DNA of 64,000 bases from Dermatophagoides farinae. Lineage: Eukaryota > Arthropoda > Arachnida > Sarcoptiformes > Pyroglyphidae. The stretch is taken from the NCBI RefSeq assembly GCF_024713945.1, contig NC_134685.1, positions 2,971,001-3,035,000 on the forward strand, in the 5' to 3' direction. The translations under genes were made by a program, and so were the position numbers. Each line of letters starts with the position of its first letter. Position 1 is the first letter of the stretch. Positions 1 through 13,097 of the stretch are shown in pieces. A model generated the notes under the pieces. That model was not told the origin of the DNA. It made no database searches and saw only the letters and a program-made list of their open reading frames with translations.

Positions 1-81
1 ACTTCCGACAGATGGCGAACACATTCAGAAATTTGATTTTGGTGAAATAAAAAAAACACACACATTTCGATTCGAATTCAT

Positions 82-87
82 TTTATT
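82..87 (-). terminator. polyadenylation signal of the Rnd-like gene
   Basis: AATAAA on the minus strand, about 225 nt past the CIIM stop codon. The rest of 1..312 is A-rich 3' UTR with a GT/CA microsatellite near 290..306. Confidence 0.5.
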
Positions 88-312
88 CTTTTTTACTCAA
101 AAAAAAAAAAAAAAAAACAAGACAAAAACAAAAAAAAACGACGATCAAAGAATTAGAAAAAAAACGGAAACAAACAAAAATTGAATATATACAAAATACC
201 ACATTAATGTGAGAATTGAAACAAACAAACAAAAATTCATTGGAATCACAACATCGAAAATAAAAAAAAGGTGACAAAATACAGAATGGTGTGTGTGTGT
301 GTGTGTTCCAAA

Positions 313-2968
313 TTACATGATAATACAAGATTTTTTCGATATTTCACTATTACTACAGCTATTAGTACTGTTACTATAATTATCATCACCAATCGATGAT
401 GATAAACCGGATATTATTGATGATGATTTTTTATGATGGCCATTATTGTTATCAACATTATTATTATTTTTAATTTTCATCATCATCGATATTAAACCAC
501 CATTGCCATGAGTACGATGTTGCTGTTGCTGTTGTTGTTGTTGTTGTTGATGGTGGTGATGTAAATCTTGTTTACTTTTACATTTACGTAATTTAAATAA
601 TGAACGATTTCGTGTCAGATGGGTAGATGAACTGGATGTTTTTAATTTCGGACCACCACCACCACCACCACCAAAATTTGATGATGAATGATTTGATGAA
701 CCATCACTATTAATACTTGTTGTTGGTGATGATAATTCTGTTGCTGTTGTTGTTGATGATGATGAAGTTGATAATGAAATAAAATGTTTTAAACCATAAA
801 ATGGTGATGATGTTTGTACATTCGAAATGGTAGGCGACATCATCATCATTGATCTTAAATTATTATTGAATGTTAATAATTTTCCATGTGCCGATAATGC
901 TGCTACTTCGAATGCTTCACGTACAGTGATTGGATTATATGAACTAGTCTCTACATATGTTATTGAACCAATTTGTCTGGATATTTCCATTGCCTGAATA
1001 ATAATAATAAAATCGAATAATCAAAATCAAAATTAAAAACAAACAACAACAAACAATTTTAATCCATTTGAATCTGAAAAAGAGGCATATGTGTGTGTGT
1101 GTGTGTGGGGGGGGTGTGTGAGTCAATTGGATCAATCAATATTATGATGGCCATCATGGTCATCATGGTGGTCATTATTAAAATTTTTCATTTTCATTGT
1201 AATTGATTTTCTTTTACTTTTCAATATTTTGGTAGCCGTATTCAATGATAATGATGAATCACTTTTGGATGAATTTCTATGATTATTATTTGTATTTGTA
1301 TTTATATTTATTTGATTCGATAATTCTTGTTGTTCCTCAATCAATGAACGTATCATTTGTGTTCGTTCATCTTGTAATGATTTCGATAGAAAATGATTAT
1401 CATCTTTATCATCATTATTGATGTTGTTGTTGTTGTTGGATTTTTCTTCATTTTTATCAATCAATGGCTGCTGTTCTTTATTCGATAAATTTGAATAATC
1501 CACAATCAATGCTGTTTGATTATCTGCTGCTGCTACTACCGGTGGGATTGGTAATTTTTGCATCGGTGGTGATGGTGGCGGTGGTTGTTGTTGTTTTTGA
1601 GATTGATCCATTTTGGATTATTATTAATTCAACAAACGAATAAACAAAATTCACTATAGACACTATTTTTTAAGCAAAAAAAAAAACACAACTGAACCTA
1701 CAGATTGTCGGTAGCCAAATATTTATTCTAATCATGTGTACATTGTTTGTTTCAATTGGAAAATTCGATTTTGAAAAAAAATTCAATTCTCGTTTTTCGT
1801 TTTGTTTGTTTTTTTTCATTGTTTCAGATTCAAATGGAATAAAATTCATAAACAAAACAAAACCAGTATATTTACCTCTTCAGTGTAAACAATTTTTCGT
1901 TTACAATCATCATTCAAATCAACAATTGCCGGTAATGTTGTTGTCGTCGTTGATGATGATTCATAAATATGATGATGATGATGTTGATGATGATCAGCAT
2001 CAATAAATCTTTGATCATTTTGGCAGCCAATCAATATGATTGGTAAATCTGATTTTGAGGTATATTTTCGTATCTCTGGATACCACTGTCGATAAAAAAA
2101 AACAGAAAACAAATCAAATTAAGAAAATCTTCATCAAATATCCAATACGAAACCTTACCTTTTGTACAACATTATGCAATGAATACCAATCACCAAGATT
2201 GAAACAGATTAAAAACACATTGGTTTCATCATAAACTAATGGCCGTACTGCATCATATGAAGATGAACCTGTTGTGTTGTTCAAAATCAATCAACCAAAA
2301 TTGATAAGAAAAAAAAATCAGTCCACTTACCCGATGTATCCCAAATATTTGTATGAAAATGATGGCCACCAACTTCAAATGTGGCCGTATATTTATCAAA
2401 TCCGGTTGGAATGTAAATCTAGACCAAAATAAAATAAAAAAAAGAAAGAAAAAGAAAAAAAAAGAAAACATGGACTTTAATCAAGAAAAATGATCCAAAA
2501 TACAGCGAAAGATATGGTAGTAGTGAAATGGGGAAAAAAAATTCAATTTTCAAAATAAAAAAAAACTCCAAAAGAAAAATGTGATTCTTTGAAATGGAAA
2601 AAAAGAATTTAATCCACTTATATCATACCACCACCAAATACCACCACCAACACCACCTACATCGAAATTTTTTTCTTCTTTTTTTTCATCGAATCATTTT
2701 TTTTGTCTATTCTTTCAAATCTACTGCCTACTACTACTACAAATACTGCAATTTTTTAAATTTTTTTTTTCATTCAAACAACACTTACACCAGGCAATTG
2801 ATTAGCAATGAAACGTTGTATCAATGATGTTTTGCCCACTTGTACATCACCAACGATGACAATTTTGATTGTATGTTGATGATAATGATAGTTTTGTTGC
2901 TGCTGCTGCTGCTGTTGGCTATTTGGGTGTACTGTCGATGACAAGGTTGATAATCCATCCGGAATCAT
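313..2968 (-). CDS. Rnd-like atypical Rho-family GTPase with long low-complexity tail
   Basis: Five coding exons with phases that agree: 2789..2968, 2331..2418, 2159..2268, 1876..2085, 313..993; 422 aa. The fold is clear: P-loop GDVQVGKT at residues 40-47, switch I YIPTGFDKY near 62-70, switch II DTSGSS from residue 87, the IILIGCQND guanine-specificity region, VETSS, and a C-terminal CIIM box. Ras positions 12, 59 and 61 are V, S and S. The same three positions are altered in vertebrate Rnd proteins (GDVQCGKT, DTSGS), which bind GTP but do not hydrolyse it. The final Met of CIIM predicts farnesylation, again as in Rnd. By inference it is a constitutively GTP-bound membrane protein acting on actin and adhesion. 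The last exon adds about 130 residues rich in S, N, Q, H and G before the CAAX box, much longer than usual. An AATAAA lies at 82..87 on the minus strand. The start ATG follows an acceptor-like TAG by 3 nt, so a 5' UTR exon probably lies upstream. The Rho fold is certain; Rnd orthology is likely. Confidence 0.88.
1132..1611 (-). CDS. hypothetical ORF inside the last intron of the Rnd-like gene
   Basis: A 159-codon open frame on the same strand as its host, lying wholly inside the intron between host exons 1876..2085 and 313..993. The ATG has a favourable AAAATGG context. The product is low-complexity: a Q/P-rich start, N/D-rich middle, a mixed charged stretch (SLQDERTQMIRSLIEEQQEL), a basic region and an H/D-rich end. 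No domain is recognised. A long stop-free frame in AT-rich DNA and a partly non-repetitive charged segment favour coding. Against it, repeat-derived frames are common here. It could be a nested gene, an alternative first exon of the host, or chance. Confidence 0.3.
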   Translation of the reverse strand: MDQSQKQQQPPPPSPPMQKLPIPPVVAAADNQTALIVDYSNLSNKEQQPLIDKNEEKSNNNNNINNDDKDDNHFLSKSLQDERTQMIRSLIEEQQELSNQININTNTNNNHRNSSKSDSSLSLNTATKILKSKRKSITMKMKNFNNDHHDDHDGHHNID

Positions 2969-5900
2969 TTTCTATTGATATGAAATTGACAATTAAAAAA
3001 AAATTGTGAATAATTAGTAACGAGATGTGCAAAGAGTAAAATGGAAAAAAAAGTTTAAAAGTTGAACAATGCCATTTAGAACATCCCAAAAAAAATAACA
3101 GAAAAAAACCTTAGAGATAGAGAGAGACAATTATAATTGGTTTAATGGACCATCGTCATTCGTGTTGTTGTTGTTGTTGTTTGTTGTTCCAAGATAAGCT
3201 CTGGATCAACCAACCAACCAACCGACAAACGAATAATTACGATTATTCATTCATTGCACAAAAAAAAAGATGTGTTCAAACAGCCAAGAGAACAAAAAAA
3301 AAAAAAAATTTCCATTCCACTTAAGAGGCAAAATATTTGCTTTTCTTTGCTGCTGTTTTGGATTTGACTTTTTCTTTTTTTTCTGTTTACTATTGTGTTC
3401 ATCAAGATTTTCATCATCATCATTATCGTCGTCGTTGTTGGCGTAGAAAAAAGTTTAAAGTTTATTTTATTCAAAGATTATTGAGTGCGAGTTAATCGTG
3501 GGTCATACAGCAAGAAAAAAAAACTATAAAGACATGACAAAAGTTTTCGACAACCAACAGAATAACTCATTGAAATTCAATATAAAAAAAAAGATAAAGG
3601 ATGATTCAATAGTGATGCTGCAATCCATTAATTATATACTCACTCATCATCATGATGATGATCTGAAGAATTTTTTTTTCATTCAAAAATTCCTGATATG
3701 AAACACCATTATGTGTGTGTGTGTGTGTGCGGTGTACGTGCTTGATTCTTTCAATTCTTTGAAATATTCAAACTTTTCATTTTTTTTACGGGCGAAAAAA
3801 AAATTCTGTTATCAATTTTATGTTGTTGTGTTTTTTTTATCGATTCGTTTGAAATAAAATTCTGTTTTTTTTTGTTCTTGTTTGTTTGAATCGTAGAAAT
3901 TCAAGTAGAAATACCCCAAAAAAAAAGACATGGCACACTGGAAAAATCGAGAGTCTCGAGACTATGAAATATTTTCCATTCTCTCTCTCTCTTTCTAAAG
4001 AACTTCTGGACCAGAAACACACACACACACACACTGGGAAACCATTAGGAAATCATTTGAAAAACGGCAATATGTCTTATCATTGACGGACCAATGGAAA
4101 GAGAAAAAAAAATCAAATCCCAGTGAAACATACATGTAAAGTCAGACAGAAAGAGGGTGACAGAATTTCAAGAATCGATGTATCACACACACACACACAC
4201 AAACAAATCCAAGCAAACAAAAAAAAAACTCAAAAATTAAAAAGATTGGGATTTTTTTTTATATATTGAATATTTATGATGATGATTTCAACCAACAAAC
4301 CAACAAAACACACACACACACACATAGTATTTGTGAATGGGATAAATGTTTTCCATGGACATCAACACAAAAACACACAGATGTATAGAAGAAGAAAAAA
4401 AAACTTGGCCAAAGATAACCATTTGTTCTCATCATCTCATCTCATTTTTTTTCCATCATTCACATCAATGATGACATGTATGTGGATGGATAAAACAATT
4501 TTGTTTCCGTATGTGTGCGTATCATCATCATCATCATCCATGTCCAATTTTGTTCTGCTCAACAACAACAACAACCACCAAATGATAATGGAAAGAAGAA
4601 AATATAAATTAATCAAACAAAACAAAACAAAAAAATGATATCCGCCAAACACACACACACACATAGAGACAGAATCAATTCTTGGACATTTCAATTCTAT
4701 CACCAACATCATCATGTATGGCACAGGCAATACACAAATGGAACCGAATTTTTTTTTTCTTTGGTTCAATCATCGATCGATCCACCAGAGAAAAAAAAAT
4801 TATCAATTAGAATTTCTTCACCAAACAACAACAACAACAACAACAACGACGACAACAACAACAAAAACGAGTGACAACAATCCAATATCTATGAATCACA
4901 TGTGTATATTGATTGAAAAACAAAACAAAAAAAAAAATTTTCATCAAATGGTTCAAACTAGCTAGCTCATCCCCATTTATCATCATCATCACATCATATC
5001 ATATAAGTGGAAATCCTCAATACACAATAACTTTCGGATTCGTTCATCTTGTATTTATTATTATAAATCCAAAAGAAAAAGCAAAAGCAAAAAAAAAAAA
5101 ACGCAGCTTGACATCACACACACACACTAAAACACACTAAACATACCAATACGATTGACAAGTTTGTGTCTGCCAGAAAAACATTTGTAATGGGAGCACG
5201 AGTTTTTTTTTATTGGAGTGTTTGAGTTAGAAAATAAGAAAAATCCCAAACAGGAATAGAAAAAGATTTTGTTTGAATTTTTAGGATCCTTTGGTACAAA
5301 TATTCATCCAACTGCATTGTGTGTGTGTTTGTGTTTGTATTTGATTGAAATTTTTTTTCGTTGTTGTTGTATTTCATGAATTGAAATTTAAATTTTTCTT
5401 TTTTTTTGTTAGTTTCCTCATTCGGTGAATATGTGTTTGCGTACGTGTTTGCATAGGAAGCAAACACATAGTCATGGATTTTTCGTTTCGTTTCGTTTCG
5501 TTGGCCGGAATTTTGGTTGTTGTTGACCGAACCAAACTACCACACTATGGAATGCACAATGATATTCTATTTTTTTTTCTTCCAGAATCAGGATCAGAAT
5601 AAAAAAAAAATTTTCACCTCATTAAACGTCGTTTTTCAAAGAAAGATATATAGAGATGGAGAGAGAAAAAAAAATTGGATGTCATTTTGTTCGTGTGTGT
5701 GTGTGTGTGCATCAGTTTTAATCTCTAAAGACAAGATATTCAAAACAAAATAAGAATGAAAACAACCAGAATATAACTAGCAAAAAAAAGGGTTAATTAA
5801 TTAATTATTCCATTGGATCTTAAAATTAGTTCTATACTACCAATGAAATGTATTCTGAATATTCTGATTTAGTGTAGTTGAATTACGAAACGTACACACA

Positions 5901-6948
5901 CAGGGAGCAAGATAGAAAAAAAAAATGGTGAGAAAATAAACACAACACAACAACAACAACAAAATAACAGCGGGAAAAAAAATGATCCAAGAGGCAGTGA
6001 TGATGGCAAAAATGAGACAAAATGAAAATTGTGAATGAAATTGATTGTCACAAGTCATGTGCAATAAACCGGAATAATTTCTTTCACTATATACATGTGT
6101 GTGTGTGTGGGTGTGTGTGTTATGTAAATACATGATGATGATGATAATCTTTGCCCAAAATGAAGAATTTTTGTTGCAAAAAAAAAAAAAAGTTTTGTTG
6201 TATATATGAATAAATAATTCCAGTAAATAATTGAGGAATTTTTCATTTTCAGAATTTTTTTTTTTTTGTCATCATCAATTTTTATCATTGTAACATGAAC
6301 ACACAGTACACACACACATGTGCACCAGAAGCCAATTTTTCGACGTTTTTGCTGTTGAAAAAATTATAAAATGATGACATCATCAATGTCAACATCAGTG
6401 AAAATTAAAAATTAAATTCAATTAACATCATCATTGACACACACACACACAGTGTTGTTGTCATAATCAAACTGCAAAATCATTTTTCATATTTTCATAT
6501 TTTTTTTTCACTCTGACATCATCATTGCTAATTATGATTTTTGTTTTTCAAGAAAATAACAGCATGCCGTGTTTCTACAGGGAAATTTCACATATATCAC
6601 ACACACACACACAGAAAAAGATTGCTGATCAATCATTTTACCAACAATTTCCATTCAATTAAAGTGGACAACAACAACAACAACAGCAGCAGACATAGAA
6701 ACAAAACGATTTAGGCCAATGGAACAACAATGAATACTTACCGGAAACTACCTACTTCCCAGTTGGAACCAATGATGATGATGATGAAACTTGTTTCACA
6801 GCAACAACAATAAAAACAATTGGACAATCAATCAATCAATCAATTAATAATAGTGTAATTTATATATATTGTAAATCGAAAGATTTGTCAAACAGCAAGC
6901 AGTGAAGAAGAAGAAAAAGAAAAAAAATTGACTTTCAACCACCACCCA

Positions 6949-6988
6949 GACGACGACGACGACGACGACGATGATGATGATGATGATG
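6949..6988. repeat. (GAC)n/(GAT)n microsatellite
   Basis: An uninterrupted run of GAC/CGA triplets passes directly into GAT triplets, giving a poly-Asp frame on the plus strand with no other coding character. Confidence 0.85.
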
Positions 6989-8927
6989 GATGCAATTTGA
7001 TCATCATCATTGATTTCGTTGTCATTTACAATTTTATTATCATCATCATCATCATTCACGCTCATCAAACGATGATGATGGTGAAAAAAAAAAATAAAAT
7101 AAAATTTCATTCCACACACACACACACACAAAAAAAAAACACACAACAGTTAAAGTGGGTTCAAAGGTTATCAAATTTCAAAAAAAAGCAAAAAAATTTC
7201 GTTTTTCATTAATAGAATCAATCAATCAATCCAATCGATCAGTAATCAGTTTATCATCATCATCAAATAAACAATGGTGATGATGATGATAATTGATATA
7301 GTGTCATCATTATAACAAATTATTATCTCCATATGATGATGATGATTTTGTCAATGAGGTCAAACAACACAACAACAACAACAACAACAACAAAAAGTTA
7401 CAAAATACAAAACATCATCATCATATTCGTGACCAAAAAAAAAATGGTTACATCATCATCATCATCATATCACGTTTCATATTTATATAATAAGATAACA
7501 CTGATAATGTCGTTGACATGGAAAAAAATAAAATCGGATATGTACAATAATTATAACTGTACAAATCTTCATCATCATCATCAAAAGAGGATTTCTTTTC
7601 TTATTTTATCTTTTGTGTTTGATCTGTCAACTTTAATTTGTTCCATGGTGACAATTTTTCTTTTTTTTTTTTTTGTCACAAAAGAACTCAACACAAAACA
7701 AAATCTGAAAGAACAAAGAACAATCTATATATCGATATAATCGATGATTGAGTAAGTGAATGAGTGCAAATCGAATGTGCTAGAAAACAAAAAAAAAACA
7801 ATGATATGCCAACAAAGCAATCATCGTCGTCGTTATCATCGAGATGATCAATTTTTATTTTTTATTTAATCGAAAAAAAACAAATAAACAAAACAAACAA
7901 GAATTGGAATTTTTTTTTCAACAACAACAACAGAAAAAGAGAAGTATTTATAACCAATCAACCAATATAAATCGATGATCAATGATCATTGATGACCATA
8001 ATTCAGTTCATTTGATCATCATCATCATCATCATCATTTCTTAACCAAACGATGGCCAAAAAAAAAAAAATTCTTTCAAAACAAACAAACAAACAGGAAT
8101 GTTTTTTTATTTTCGCCAAACAGAGAATTCAGAATATTTCAGACAAACAAACAGGAATAACAAAAAAAAAATTAAGATAATAAAACAAAAACAAAAAACC
8201 AAAAAGTTTTGTCTCTTGTTAAAAGGGATTTAAGTAGATGGACTTTTGTTTATTATTATTATTATTGTTATATTGACCAAATAAATGGCCAATGGCCATC
8301 CTATCCTATTATTATTATTATTATTACTGGGAAAAACTAAACCCAAAAAAAAGAGCAAAGATTAACTTTTTTATTCTGTCTCTCTCTTTCGCAGTACTCA
8401 CGATTTTCGTTTATTTTGTATCCCAAGCAAAATGCGAGAGAGAGATGGAAATTCCTAATTCCATGAATATTGGCCATAACGATTCTTTAAGAAGAAGAAT
8501 CAAGAATATGAAAAACAAAAACAAAAAAAAATCATCATCATCATCATCATTGATTTAGCCAGAAAATATCTAGTCATGAGTGATAAGAATTTTTTTTTTT
8601 TAGTGAAAATTGAATCTGGAATTTGTCGAACCAAACAACAACAACAACAACAACTCAGGATTCTCAATAATCATCAAGACAGACATTAACCAGAGACAAA
8701 CAGTCCGGTTAATCATTTATTGTTCAACTATAACGGTTCAATTTTGAATTTAACCGGAAATTTTTTTTTTGTTTAATCTTGACGTCAACTTATGATGAAT
8801 GTGTGTGTGTGTGTGAATGAAATGAAATGAAAAAAACCATACCAGAATTTTATGACGCCCAAAAACAAAACACACACACATACACACACGCACACCACGT
8901 CAATCAATGTCATTTGTCGTCGTTTTT

Positions 8928-8967
8928 TTTCTTCTATGGTTTTAACAGATAAAAACCATAGAAGAAA
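8928..8967. repeat. perfect 16-bp inverted repeat (hairpin)
   Basis: Arms at 8928..8943 and 8952..8967 are exact reverse complements around the core TTCTATGG / CCATAGAA, with an 8-nt loop. The sequence is not part of a microsatellite. The stem is shorter than a usual animal pre-miRNA. Confidence 0.75.
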
Positions 8968-11767
8968 CCACCACCATTATCTTTGAACAAACCATTCATA
9001 AATGACGATGATGAATGTTTGAACAGTAACGAATGGGTTTCTTGTTTCGTTTGTTTGTTTGTTGTTGGCGTTACATAAATTTACACTGGAAAAAAATACA
9101 AGAATCGACTGGACAGAACACAAAACACAAAAATCCAGTGTCCAATGGCCAATTAAATACTGGATGATGAGAAATTTGATTCTTAAATCGTTAACGTCAG
9201 CAATAAAAAAAATGAAAAAAAGTGAAATGAATTTTCATTCGATTTGGTCATCATCAACAAATAACTGCAACTGACCATTTATAATGGCGAAAAAAAAATT
9301 TTTTTTTTTGTCTGTGACAAACACACTGACACACAGACAGACAGAAACAGAGAATGAAGATGACATGCCATTGCTACTTGTCCACTTTTTACACACACAC
9401 ACATGACAATGTAGTGGGTGAACAAAAATCAATAAAATCAAACTTGTATATGGCCGATTGCATTAAAAATCGATCCAAAAATACACAGGAAAAAAACATA
9501 AGGGAATCGGATGAAAAACAAAACAAAAACAAAAAACAAAAAACAAAAATCATTGATCTCTCATTAAGGTCAAACAAAAGTCGAACTAGCCACCATCATT
9601 CTTATCATTATTTTGATTTTCAATCGATTATTGAATGATGCTGAACAATCCTTGAATGAAATCAAACCAAATCATATGGTGTGTGTGTGTGTGGCTACAA
9701 ATGTTATTAATACAAAAACAAAAAAAAAAAACAAATCTCACACACCTACACACACACACACATTAAAAAAAAATACATTCCACACCCACCCACACACGCA
9801 CAAAAAAAAACATTTACATTTATCCATGTTTTTCATTCATGTAGACATGTGTCAATCATCATCATCATCATCATCATTGGAAACAAAACCAAACCTTGTA
9901 ACTTAACATTGAAACATTCAAACATTTACATCAATTAAACACTATATATATATTCCACTACCAACCATTCATGAAAAATAATCCTAAATCATGTGTGTAC
10001 AGATATCCATCATCTTGAAGATTATGAAAAATTCAACAACAACAACAACAAAAGTGAATGATCGGAAAAGAATTTCAGATGAAGAAAAAGAAGAAAAAAA
10101 GGGATCAATTTCAATCAGAAGATGATGGTGGGTAATCATCATCATCATCATGGACATTGAAACCAGTTCATAAAAAGAAAATCATTTCGTGACCTTTTGA
10201 TTATAAAATCTTGTGTGGAATTTGCCGGACATGTACAAAACAACAACAGCAGCAACCCTTTACTTGGTGTTTTTTTATTCATTCTGAATGCCCATCATCA
10301 TCATCATCATTTAATGTGAAGAAGTGACTGAACAGAAAAAAAATAGTTGAATCTTACTGATGCATATAGAAATTATCATTTTTTTCCGCCATTCAATTTT
10401 TCTTTCTCATTTTTTTTCTCACCATTGTCCATGATGATGATCATCATTTTGAATGGTCGTGGTCTTTTCCTTGTTGTTGTTGTTGTTGTTGTCGTTGTAA
10501 GATAAACAATTGACAAGATGTCAGATTCATGATCATCGTCATCACAAGAAACAAAAAAAAAAAAAAAAGAAATTGTCGGTCATTGCATTATTAATGTCAA
10601 AAATTCAAATCAAATAAAACAGACAGTTGAACCACCAGCCAAACTAAAAAAAAATCGATTGGTCCATAAAATGATAATGACCAAAAAAATCACAGAAAAA
10701 AATGAATTTGTTTCAATTATAAATTTGCCAAATTATGGGATTCAAAAAAAATGTGAAATGATGACAAGTGAAAGGAAAAGAAACAAAACAGTCAATGGGC
10801 AAATGCAATTTCGGCCACTCAAGTTTGGGTGCCCAATTTTTATCGAATGAAAAAAAAACAAAATAAGTGTTAAAAAAAGAAAACATCAGCTGTATAATGA
10901 ACTATGATGATTGTAAACTAGAGGTCACTAGAAACTTCTAGTATGTTATTTTAAATCTATATAAATTGAAATTTTTCCTTTGATAATTGTATTATGTTTT
11001 GCCATTTCAATAAATGCTATCATTGATTAAATACACATTTTTATGAACAATAAGTAAACAGCCACCATTTTTTTTTCTTATAATGCACGATCATAATGGT
11101 TGCCATTTTCTTCATCATCATCATCATCAGTCTGGTTCATGTCTCTCTCTCTCTTCTGTTTGGGGTTAAAATTAAAATATCCATCCATCCACCAACAACA
11201 ACAACAACAACAACAAACACATGACACATGTTATGGAAAAATGGAAAAAAATGATGATGATGATGATGATGAACATTGCACGAAATGTAATTTTCTGTTG
11301 TTCACTATTGTAAATCCAAAAAATATAACCATATGACTACTTTTTTTTTATTTGAAAATGTTCAACCATTTATCAATTAACCGGTTATCGGAACAGACAG
11401 AACAGAACAGAACACAAAAAAAACTAAATTAAACTAAACACACACATGGACACTTTGGAATGGATTCGAACCCAAACAAACGAACCACAATCATATAACA
11501 ACGAAAAAAAAAAATAAATTTGAAATAGGTGTGTGCGTGTGTGTACAATAAATGGCAACGAAAATGAAAAAAAAATCGATAAATAATGGTCATTTTTTAA
11601 CCCGAATATACTTGAAAAACAAACAAACGGGAAAAAAACGGGAAAGCAAACAAAAAAAAAGATAGATAGAGAAGCAGTGTATAACAATAATAATTAAAAT
11701 CAAATAAAGTAAAAGAAAAAAAAAATCTGTTTGTTAGTTTTTTGTTTGCCAACATCGAAATATTATA

Positions 11768-11796
11768 TATCGATCAATCGATCGATCGATCGATTG
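11768..11796. repeat. (ATCG)n self-complementary tetranucleotide repeat
   Basis: Repeated ATCG/GATC units that can fold on themselves. No coding context. Confidence 0.75.
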
Positions 11797-12700
11797 AACT
11801 ATTACATCGACAGTTCATTTATTACTAATTTTTTTTTCATATGATGGTCATCTTTTCTTGTTTAGTAGTAGTAAATCACCTATACTAATATAAATCCAAA
11901 TGATACATATGGTTACTAATAACCAAAAAAAAAAATCCTGATTATTACAAAAAAAAAACTTTAAACACCTACACACACACACAATGGACACTGTAATTCG
12001 ATATATATGCATATACAATGATGATGATGATGATCATCATTTTTTCTTGAATTGCCAAACGGTCATCATATAATATAAAAGATGACCGATAAAGAGGGCC
12101 CATCATCATCATCATCATCATCTCACAGAAAACGAACAAATTGAATTTTTTTTTACAATGCAGACAATATGAACAAAATAAAAAAAATCAGGACCTTAAA
12201 TGGACAGAAAAAACAGCGAACAATAAAGGGCCCGACCACGTATTGCCATATTGCAAGTTTGTTTTTTTTTCATTTTGAAATAAATTTTACCATCATCATC
12301 GAATGAATGAATGAATGAATGAATGTCTCGATCATCTCAAATGTCCATTATCCATTTTAATGAATAAAAAAAAATAAAAAAATAACCGAATTGAATACGA
12401 TGAGAAAAAAAAATGTTGATTTTTTCCAAACACTACAACCATAAATCTGGAATTTGAAACAAAACAAAACGAAAAAAAAACCGGAACTAACATCAAAAAG
12501 CCAAAAAAAAAATAAAAATAAAAATAAAATAAAAAATAAATAACAGACAAACCCATTTGGATGCAAAGCGCGCATCATAGGATTTTGTTGATCCGGTTGT
12601 TGTTGTTATTGTTTTTTTTTTCATCATCCACACACAACAAACAAACACAAAAACACAACAGGCAATCATATTGAATTTGATTTTTTTTGTCTGTCTGTCC

Positions 12701-12730
12701 GTTGTTGTTGTTGTTGTTGTTGTTGTTGTT
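12701..12730. repeat. (TTG)10 microsatellite
   Basis: About ten uninterrupted GTT/TTG units in the gene-poor region. Confidence 0.85.
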
Positions 12731-13071
12731 CAATGAGATATTCATCATTATTATTTCATCGACAATCATCATTGTGATTACACAACACACACACCAATAC
12801 GATATATGAATCGTAAAACAAGGAGAAAATAACAAGAAAAATTCATGCAAACAACAAATCAACCAACTAAAAAAAATAGCTCCCACTTTAGCCCAAAAAA
12901 ATGACGATGATGATGATGATGATAACGATAAATGGCCATAAAGAAAAACTAAACTTTTTTTTATCATTACAAACAAGCAAACAACAACAAACTTACATCA
13001 TCATCAGAAAAAAAACCGGCAATCTTGTTGTTCCAAACTCAAATTGATGGATCATCATCATCATGTGGACA

Positions 13072-13097
13072 AACACACACACACACACACACACACA
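13072..13097. repeat. (CA)12 microsatellite
   Basis: About twelve uninterrupted CA dinucleotides, among the longer CA runs in this window. Confidence 0.85.

Noticed and set aside
1-50. Possible 3' end of a plus-strand gene at the left edge
   Set aside because: The first 50 bases are less repetitive than what follows, but two frames are possible and no motif supports coding.
4276-5140. Cluster of overlapping open frames on both strands
   Set aside because: All are built from CA, AAC and ATC repeats read in several frames (TTTT, NNNN, HTHTHT) with no conserved sequence.
10930-10950. ACTAGAA-AC-TTCTAGT inverted repeat resembling a heat-shock element
   Set aside because: Only two of the usual three GAA/TTC units are present and no gene start is nearby.
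11459-11475. GGGTTCGAATCC on the minus strand, like a tRNA B box
   Set aside because: The T-arm stem does not pair (TTGGG against CCATT) and no A box or acceptor stem is found at the right distance.
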